Shown here in pieces: positions 1 through 5,334 of a stretch of DNA of 10,602 nt (positions are counted from its first letter, which is position 1; each line of letters opens with the position of its first letter). The translations under genes were made by a program, and so were the position numbers. Origin of the DNA: Prevotella sp. UBA4339 (GTDB lineage: Bacteria > Bacteroidota > Bacteroidia > Bacteroidales > Bacteroidaceae); the NCBI GenBank assembly GCA_002393725.1, contig DGTJ01000051.1, positions 38,604-49,205 of the forward strand, given 5' to 3'. The notes beneath the pieces were generated by a model. The model did no database searches, was not told where the DNA came from, and saw nothing but the letters and a program-made list of their open reading frames with translations.

Positions 1-3
1 TTT

Positions 4-19
4 CCACCCTTTTGGGTGG
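4..19. other. Perfect 6-bp hairpin at the left edge, possible terminator of an upstream gene
   Basis: CCACCC and GGGTGG (positions 4-9 and 14-19) form a perfect inverted repeat around a TTTT loop. On the plus strand no T-run follows, so it is not a textbook intrinsic terminator; on the minus strand only three A residues (TTT at 1-3) flank it. It lies just upstream of the -7 promoter element of the OmpA-like gene. It may be the 3' end of a gene outside the window or a regulatory structure; the sequence does not decide. Confidence 0.35.
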
Positions 20-41
20 TGAATAGACGGAAATAATTCAT

Positions 42-49
42 TATCTTTG
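42..49 (+). promoter_or_regulatory. Bacteroidetes-type -7 element for the OmpA-like gene
   Basis: TATCTTTG matches the Bacteroidetes -7 consensus TAnnTTTG exactly. Transcription would start near position 54, giving a leader of about 26 nt before the ATG at 80. No good TTTG/TTG -33 element is seen at the usual 19-21 nt spacing; the only TTTG upstream (11-14) is too far away. The gene may therefore rely on an activator or on a degenerate -33. Confidence 0.6.
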
Positions 50-79
50 GAGCAAATATTTACTTTAAACACTATCGAT

Positions 80-1360
80 ATGAATGCAAAGAGACTATTT
101 TTTGCCCTCGCACTCATCCTCGCGATGAGCACCGGAGCCGACGCACAGGGCTGGCTCAACAGACTTAAGGACAAAGCCGTAGAAAAGGTAAAATCCAAGG
201 TGGAAAACAAGGTTGAGAATGCCGTAGGCGACAAGATGGACGACGTGCTCGACGGCAAGAAGTCAAAGAATAGCAAGAAGTCGAAGAACGATGATGCAGA
301 CTACAACGATGCAGAATCTGCAGATAACACTCCAGATGCCCAGAACCAGAAGAGCGACTTCGTTCGTGGTAGCGTGATCCTCTTTGAGGATGACTTCGCT
401 GGTGAGCAGATGGGAGAGTTCCCCTCAAAGTGGGATATCAGCGACGGTAGTCTGGAGGTGGCTTCCGTCAACGGCAAGAAGTATGCGCACAGCAATGCTT
501 CAGGAGGTACTACATTCTCTCCTCTGATGGAGAACATGAAGTCTTATCTGCCTGATGTCTTCACCCTCGAGTGGGAAGAGTTTATGTGCAAGCCTGGTGA
601 TATACCCCAGATGAATTGGCATATCTACTTCTATCAAGGTGACGACGAGATTGCAAATATCTATAAGATGTTCCGCCCTTGGTCTCCGGATGCTTACGGC
701 AACTATTCATTTAAGAAGGGTGGCGGTGCTTCAGGTGATGTGACTGGCGATTTGCAATGGGATGATTTGCAGAAATGTGTTAAATATGGACAGTGGAACC
801 ATTTTGCTATCTCGTTCAACAAGCGTGCTTTCAAATACTATATCAATGGTCAGCGTGTCATCAATCTGCCGAATGTGGCTGCTCCAAGCCGTTTCGAATT
901 CCGTGTTCAGGATGATTACCCATATCGTGGCATTGGTCATGTGATTCTCGCCAAGGGTGCTGCTGACCTCTATCAGCGTCAGACCACCGATCTCTCTGCC
1001 GTTGAGAAGGCTATTGCCGAGACGGGTAAGTTCGTCACCAACAACATCCTCTTCGAGACGGGCAAGGCTACTCTGAAGCCTGAGTCGATGGCCGAGATCC
1101 AGAAGGTGGCCGACTATATGAAGAAGAACCCGACGGCTCGCTTCGAGGTGCAGGGACATACCGACAATCAGGGCTCCGACAAGATCAACGACCCGCTCTC
1201 ACAGCAGCGCGCCGAGGCTGTCATAAAGGCTCTCGAAGGCTTGGGCTGCGATCCGTTCAACATGCGTGCCGTAGGCAAGGGCTCTCACGAACCCGTCGCA
1301 GACAACAAGACCGACGAGGGTCGCGCGAAGAACCGCCGAGTGGAGTTCATCAAGAAATAA
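80..1360 (+). CDS. Secreted OmpA-family protein with a laminin-G/concanavalin-like central domain
   Basis: Predicted product of 426 aa. Residues 1-23 form a signal peptide (Lys/Arg start, hydrophobic core, cleavage after A-D-A-Q or just before it). Residues 28-70 are a Lys/Glu-rich, probably helical linker with repeated K-V-E-N and K-K-S-K-N units. Residues about 97-300 resemble a beta-sandwich of the LamG/concanavalin type (FEDDF start, repeated aromatic strands, G-Q-W-N-H-F and Y-I-N-G-Q motifs); this assignment is from pattern only. Residues 320-426 are a clear OmpA C-terminal peptidoglycan-binding domain: ILFETGKATL, GHTDNQG, LSQQRAEAV, the G-K-G-S-H-E-P segment and the final G-R-A-K-N-R-R-V-E-F. 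The protein should be exported and tether an extracytoplasmic domain to peptidoglycan. The start at 80 is chosen over an in-frame TTG at 47 because that TTG lies inside the -7 promoter element and the signal peptide begins at 80. The gene appears to be monocistronic. Confidence 0.9.
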   Translation: MNAKRLFFALALILAMSTGADAQGWLNRLKDKAVEKVKSKVENKVENAVGDKMDDVLDGKKSKNSKKSKNDDADYNDAESADNTPDAQNQKSDFVRGSVILFEDDFAGEQMGEFPSKWDISDGSLEVASVNGKKYAHSNASGGTTFSPLMENMKSYLPDVFTLEWEEFMCKPGDIPQMNWHIYFYQGDDEIANIYKMFRPWSPDAYGNYSFKKGGGASGDVTGDLQWDDLQKCVKYGQWNHFAISFNKRAFKYYINGQRVINLPNVAAPSRFEFRVQDDYPYRGIGHVILAKGAADLYQRQTTDLSAVEKAIAETGKFVTNNILFETGKATLKPESMAEIQKVADYMKKNPTARFEVQGHTDNQGSDKINDPLSQQRAEAVIKALEGLGCDPFNMRAVGKGSHEPVADNKTDEGRAKNRRVEFIKK

Positions 1361-1381
1361 ATAAGAAAATGATAAATTTCT

Positions 1382-1418
1382 GCTGTGGCCTGCTCTCACG
1401 ATTGGGTAGCGCCACAGC
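1382..1418. terminator. Bidirectional hairpin terminator between convergent genes
   Basis: GCTGTGGC (1382-1389) pairs perfectly with GCCACAGC (1411-1418); GCT (1392-1394) and AGC (1408-1410) can extend the stem past a 2-nt bulge. On the plus strand the stem is followed by TATTTTATT, on the minus strand by a T-rich stretch (complement of about 1361-1381). It sits in the 94-bp gap between the OmpA-like gene and the end of the AEC transporter gene, so it can end both transcripts. Confidence 0.7.
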
Positions 1419-1454
1419 TATTTTATTGCTGGGATCAGGGAGAACGGCGCCTGC

Positions 1455-2369
1455 TCAATTACCGAAGAGCAGCGTGACAAGCATCGGTATTGTCAGCATA
1501 GACAGAAGGGTCGTAACAAATGTCACTTCGGTTATCATCGTCGTATCCTTCTCGTATTTCAGACAGAGTATCGTGCCGTAGGTAGCTACAGGCATCGCTA
1601 TGACGAGCGTGTTGATGTTAACTACAAACGACGAGAATCCCAGCGCCATCATCGCGAAATGCACTCCTACCGGAAGGATTATAAGCCGAAGCATACTCGT
1701 GACATACACCGTAGCATTGCCCATCATCGTGCGCAGTGAGAGATGCGACATCGACGAGCCGATAATCAGCAGAGCTGCTGGAACGGTGATATTGCCCAGC
1801 ATGGTGAGTGGCTGACTCACCGCCTGTGGGATATTGTCTATCTGGAAGGCTACGATAGCCATCGTCAGATAGGCTGCGAGCATCGGAGTGCTGTAGAGCA
1901 CCTTCTTCTCGAACCGCTCCTTGCCCACGTTCGCCCCAGTGATCAGTATCGTACCTATGGTGAAGACAGCGAATGTATTGACCACATTCAGCACAGCGGC
2001 ATAGAACACAGCCTCGTGGCCGAAGATGGAAGCTACGACGGGATAGCCCATGAAGCCCACATTGCCAAAGAGGAGGGCGAAGCCAATAGGCCCCTCGTCG
2101 CTCTTCTCCTTAGTAAGATAACGGGGCAGGAGGAATCCTGCAACAGAAAGGAGCAGATACGTAAGCGTGCTTATGAGCAATAGCGGGAGTATGAACCGTC
2201 TGTCGGGCAGGTCGCCTGTCATCGACGATGATAGTATCAGAGCCGGACAGGTGATATTGATTACCAGTCTCGACAGTTGCCTGTCGAAGTCGCCTCCGAG
2301 ATATCCTAACTTGCCCGCGATGTATCCTACAACCACGAGGGCAAAGAGTGACGTCATCACTACTATCAT
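1455..2369 (-). CDS. AEC (auxin efflux carrier) family transporter
   Basis: 304-residue, strongly hydrophobic protein with about ten predicted membrane segments in two halves of five, as in the AEC/PIN-like permease family (usual length about 300-320). Family features visible are the N-terminal hydrophobic helix leading to G-Y-I-A-G-K-L-G-Y-L, a C-P-A-L-I segment (residues 41-45), G-N-V-G-F-M-G-Y-P (102-110) with the helix-breaking Asn/Gly/Pro typical of the crossover, and N-I-T-V-P-A-A-L-L-I-I-G (193-204) in the second half. Bacterial members export or take up small carboxylates or related anions; the substrate here cannot be told. It is the last gene of the minus-strand operon. Its ATG follows the stop of the upstream SpoIIE gene with a single intervening base, so translation is probably coupled. 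An in-frame ATG four codons later (M5) is an alternative start. Confidence 0.9.
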   Translation of the reverse strand: MIVVMTSLFALVVVGYIAGKLGYLGGDFDRQLSRLVINITCPALILSSSMTGDLPDRRFILPLLLISTLTYLLLSVAGFLLPRYLTKEKSDEGPIGFALLFGNVGFMGYPVVASIFGHEAVFYAAVLNVVNTFAVFTIGTILITGANVGKERFEKKVLYSTPMLAAYLTMAIVAFQIDNIPQAVSQPLTMLGNITVPAALLIIGSSMSHLSLRTMMGNATVYVTSMLRLIILPVGVHFAMMALGFSSFVVNINTLVIAMPVATYGTILCLKYEKDTTMITEVTFVTTLLSMLTIPMLVTLLFGN

Positions 2370-2370
2370 A

Positions 2371-4500
2371 CTATGCAGAACAATTTATACATAACATAGT
2401 GAGGTCGTCGCTTTGTTCAGCGTCCCCCACATGGACTTCGATAGCCGACTTCATCAGCTCAACGGCAGAGCGGGCATCGCGGAAGGGCTGGGAAGCCAAG
2501 ACTTCCAGGATTCTGTCGTCACCGAACTGCTGCTGGCTGCTGTTTTCAGCTTCCGACAGTCCGTCAGTATAGAGGAACAGCGGCCTGCCTTTGATGCCAC
2601 TAAGGCTCTGGCCTGTGAACTCCAGCTCCGGCCACAGTCCGATAGGCGCGTTCGGCTCTAAGTCCATATATTGCAGCGCGGCCTGCGACTGCGGGCTGAG
2701 CTGTCGGTCGAGAATGACGGGAGGATTGTGGCCGGCATTGCAGAAGTAGAGCATGTCGGCCTTGAGGTCTATCTCCGCAATGAACATCGTGCAGAACATG
2801 CCGTTCTCATTATTCTCCGACACTGCCTCATTGAGCTTTGTGGCGATATGCTCCGGCGGTAATCCCTCCTTAGCCACCATTCGGAACATGTTGATGACCA
2901 CCGACATGAAGAGCGATGCCGGTATTCCCTTGCCCGATACGTCGCCGATGCAGAAATAGAGCTTGTCGTCGTTGAGGAAGAAGTCGTAGAGGTCGCCTCC
3001 TACCTCCTTTGCCGACTCCAGACTGGCAAATATGTCAATGTCGCTGCGCTCTGGGAACGGTGGGAACGTGCTCGGCACCATACCCATCTGGATGCTTCTT
3101 GCAATGCGCAGCTCACTCTCTATGCGCTCCTTGGCGGCTGTAGTCTCCTCCAGCTTGTCGTAGGCCGTCTTCAGGTTGGTATTGGCCTCTGTGAGCTGGG
3201 AGTTGATCTGTTTCAGCTGCTGCTCATGCCTGACCCTTCGCCAGAGTGTAAACGCCAGTGCGGCGAATACCAGCGCCGCCAGGATGGCAGCCATAGTGAG
3301 AAACACCCGCCGTGTCTGCTCAGCACTCTCATGGGCTGCCATTTTCGACTCATATTCGCTGATCTGCAGGTCTTTGTTGTATTTCTCCAGGCTGTCGTTC
3401 TTTTGCTTCACCGAGGCATTCTGCAGTTCCACCTCCTTGTTCTTCAGGCTCAGGTCCATGGCCTCACCCTTCAGTCGCTGCTGCTCCAGTTCGCTGGCCA
3501 TGTTCTCCAGCCTAAGGGCCTGGTTGCGCAGTCTCAGTTCCTTCTGCTCGTTCTCGAGGCGGCTCACGTCCATAGCGCTCGACATCTCCGCCAGCAGGTG
3601 GGCATTGCGGCCCGCCTGGATGGAGTCAATCATCCGCTCGTGCTTCCACAGCAGCGAATAGGCATTGCGGTAGTCACCCTTCATATAGTATACGATGCGC
3701 TGGAACTCCAGTTGCCCAGTCTCACTTTCGAACTTCCTGGCCTCGTCTATGGCGGCATCATAGTCCTCGTCGAGGATATGCTTCCATATCTCTATCCTGC
3801 GGCTATATATATCGTCACGGCCGTATGCTTGCCTCACCCTCTCGCGCTCCTGCCAGACCTTGTTGAAATCGGCCTTCGTCTCTTCCTTAGTGCGGTTCGA
3901 GAGTCCCCTTGCCAGCACGAGGCACTTGATGGAGAGGGCGTTCAGGCGGTGCAGAGGATTCAGCCCAGGCTCCTTCATCGCCAGCTCGCAATATTCCAGA
4001 CACAGCAGTTTGTGCTGAGCCACCATCTCCATCTTCGCCAGTTCAAGCAGGCTCGTGGCAGCACTCTCGCCAGGCAGGTACTCATGCGCAAAGTCGATGG
4101 CCTTCTGGAATTCATGCCGCGCGATGGCCGTACTACCCATCTCCATGTAGATGTGGGCCGAGACATGTGTGCTGGTGTACACGCCCCATTTGCTGTTGTG
4201 GGCCGAGGCGTGCTCCTGCATCGCCTTGGCAATCTGCATACCTCGGTTGCGGCGGCTCCTGTTGCTCGAGAAAAGGGCCTGATTGCCCCAGGCGCGATAG
4301 AACACACGCTCGTCACCAGCCTTTTCTGCCGCCTCCTTCAGACTGTCGGTCACGCTCATGAAGAGATCGTAGTCGTGGCCGGCATACAGTTTGTACATCC
4401 TGGCCTGCAGGCGCTTTACTTCGTCGGCAGCAGAACGCTGGGCATGCACCTGCAGAGTCAGCAGGCATAGGGCAAGTAATATCTTACAAAATAGTCTCAT
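2371..4500 (-). CDS. Membrane-anchored TPR-sensor SpoIIE/PP2C-family serine phosphatase
   Basis: 709 aa. Residues 1-20 are a signal peptide ending in V-H-A-Q. Residues about 22-300 are all-helical with TPR-like repeats (e.g. M-G-S-T-A-I-A-R-H-E-F-Q-K-A-I near 121-135). Residues 311-395 form a long coiled coil rich in Leu/Glu/Gln/Lys. A single membrane segment lies at 399-419, followed by RR and a second coiled coil (425-470). The C-terminal domain (about 488-709) is a SpoIIE-type PP2C phosphatase: V-G-G-D-L-Y-D-F-F (D503, D506), I-G-D-V-S-G-K-G-I-P-A-S-L (D520), N-A-G-H-N-P-P (588-594), L-Y-T-D-G-L-S-E-A (D646) and S-D-D-L-T-M (D698, D699). All expected metal-binding acids are present, so it should be active. 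With signal peptide plus one later helix, the TPR part is predicted to be periplasmic and the phosphatase cytoplasmic. The expected substrate is a phosphorylated STAS protein. It is the middle gene of the operon, 3 nt after the HAD gene. Confidence 0.9.
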   Translation of the reverse strand: MRLFCKILLALCLLTLQVHAQRSAADEVKRLQARMYKLYAGHDYDLFMSVTDSLKEAAEKAGDERVFYRAWGNQALFSSNRSRRNRGMQIAKAMQEHASAHNSKWGVYTSTHVSAHIYMEMGSTAIARHEFQKAIDFAHEYLPGESAATSLLELAKMEMVAQHKLLCLEYCELAMKEPGLNPLHRLNALSIKCLVLARGLSNRTKEETKADFNKVWQERERVRQAYGRDDIYSRRIEIWKHILDEDYDAAIDEARKFESETGQLEFQRIVYYMKGDYRNAYSLLWKHERMIDSIQAGRNAHLLAEMSSAMDVSRLENEQKELRLRNQALRLENMASELEQQRLKGEAMDLSLKNKEVELQNASVKQKNDSLEKYNKDLQISEYESKMAAHESAEQTRRVFLTMAAILAALVFAALAFTLWRRVRHEQQLKQINSQLTEANTNLKTAYDKLEETTAAKERIESELRIARSIQMGMVPSTFPPFPERSDIDIFASLESAKEVGGDLYDFFLNDDKLYFCIGDVSGKGIPASLFMSVVINMFRMVAKEGLPPEHIATKLNEAVSENNENGMFCTMFIAEIDLKADMLYFCNAGHNPPVILDRQLSPQSQAALQYMDLEPNAPIGLWPELEFTGQSLSGIKGRPLFLYTDGLSEAENSSQQQFGDDRILEVLASQPFRDARSAVELMKSAIEVHVGDAEQSDDLTMLCINCSA

Positions 4501-4503
4501 CTT

Positions 4504-5157
4504 CTATGGTCTGTGCTCATTTATGGGTTGATGTTGTCTTAATATGGCTTCCAGCGCCTCAGTCCAGTCCTCATTGTTCTGCGGGCAGAGCGTAAGCATC
4601 CCCATTGCTGCGGCAGTCTGTACGTTTCGCGGCCCGTCGTCGACGAAGAGTGTCTCTTCGGCTTCTGCCTGCTGCCCTCTGAGCATCGCCTCGAATATCT
4701 CGCGGCGGGGCTTCATCGACTTGCACTCATAGCTCAGGTACATCGCATCGAAATAATGGCCTATGGGATGCCCCTCTCCGTCGAAGTCACCTCCCGCCCA
4801 CTGCATCATAAAGGGGTTGGTGTTCGACAGCAGGCATACCTTGTATCCCCTTTCGCGAAGGCTCTGGATGGCCTCGAGATTATGTTTCGGGACATACTCC
4901 ACATACCCGTGCCAAGCCCAGTAACAGTCGTCGGCAGTCAGCTCCCTGCCTACGAGGAGGCTCAATTCTCTCCTGAAGTCCTCAGCCGTTATCCTGCCCG
5001 CCTCGAGGTCGCCGAAGATTCCCTTCTGCTCGAAGGCGTCCAGCCGCTGGCGTGCATCATTGAGGCCCAGCGCCTCGAAGCGCCTTACAGCCTGTTCGTA
5101 ACTCAGTGCGAGCACCACACCGCCCAAGTCGAAGGCTATATTCCTGATGATGTTCAT
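4504..5157 (-). CDS. HAD-superfamily hydrolase (subfamily IA, YihX-like)
   Basis: 217-residue soluble protein with the four HAD motifs in order. Motif I is F-D-L-G-G-V-V-L with nucleophile D10; the usual second Asp at +2 is Gly (G12), as in the D-L-G-N/G-V branch that includes the sugar-phosphate phosphatase YihX. Motif II is L-L-S-N-T-N (S111). Motif III Lys is K149 in S-M-K-P. Motif IV is F-V-D-D-G-P-R-N-V (D173, D174). A helical cap lies between motifs I and II (about 15-90). The length is normal for the family. It probably hydrolyses a small phosphorylated metabolite, but the substrate is not evident; the Gly at the acid position may slow or alter catalysis. It is the first gene of the operon, with a strong promoter just upstream, and is followed after 3 nt by the SpoIIE phosphatase gene. 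No direct functional link to the phosphatase or transporter is visible. Confidence 0.88.
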   Translation of the reverse strand: MNIIRNIAFDLGGVVLALSYEQAVRRFEALGLNDARQRLDAFEQKGIFGDLEAGRITAEDFRRELSLLVGRELTADDCYWAWHGYVEYVPKHNLEAIQSLRERGYKVCLLSNTNPFMMQWAGGDFDGEGHPIGHYFDAMYLSYECKSMKPRREIFEAMLRGQQAEAEETLFVDDGPRNVQTAAAMGMLTLCPQNNEDWTEALEAILRQHQPINEHRP

Positions 5158-5206
5158 ATCCTAATATTTTAAAGTATTCATATTGAGAATAATATTACTC
5201 AGGATG

Positions 5207-5238
5207 CAAAGATACGAAGAATCTACGAGATGAACAAA
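5207..5238 (-). promoter_or_regulatory. Promoter of the HAD-SpoIIE-AEC operon
   Basis: Read on the minus strand, TTTG (5238-5235), 20 nt, then TATCTTTG (5214-5207) matches both Bacteroidetes promoter elements. Transcription would begin near 5202, about 45 nt before the HAD start codon. The leader is A/T-rich without a Shine-Dalgarno sequence. Confidence 0.75.
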
Positions 5239-5280
5239 ATTTTTCAGAATTATTCAAAATATAAAAAACATAAAAATATT

Positions 5281-5311
5281 TTTGTAAAATCAAAAAAATG
5301 TACTATCTTTG
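5281..5311 (+). promoter_or_regulatory. Promoter of the Cache-SpoIIE-HATPase / STAS operon
   Basis: TTTG (5281-5284, preceded by more T), 19 nt, then TATCTTTG (5304-5311) is a near-ideal Bacteroidetes promoter. Transcription would begin near 5316, 19 nt before the ATG at 5335. It stands back to back with the minus-strand promoter at 5207-5238; the 42 bases between them are very A/T-rich. This promoter shows that the in-frame ATG at 5230 cannot be the start used from it. Confidence 0.78.
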
Positions 5312-5334
5312 CAACCAATAAAGCTACATCTAAA

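Noticed and set aside
1369..1581. Short plus-strand open frame with a signal-peptide-like N-terminus just after the OmpA-like gene
   Set aside because: The coding stretch runs through the terminator hairpin and then antisense into the AEC transporter gene. The hydrophobic look comes from the hairpin sequence; no promoter or conserved feature supports it.
3226..4470. Long plus-strand open frame (414 codons) opposite the TPR/SpoIIE gene
   Set aside because: It lies entirely antisense to a gene with clear domains, has no promoter element at its start, and its translation is rich in Leu/His/Gln without recognisable motifs. It is a codon-usage shadow.
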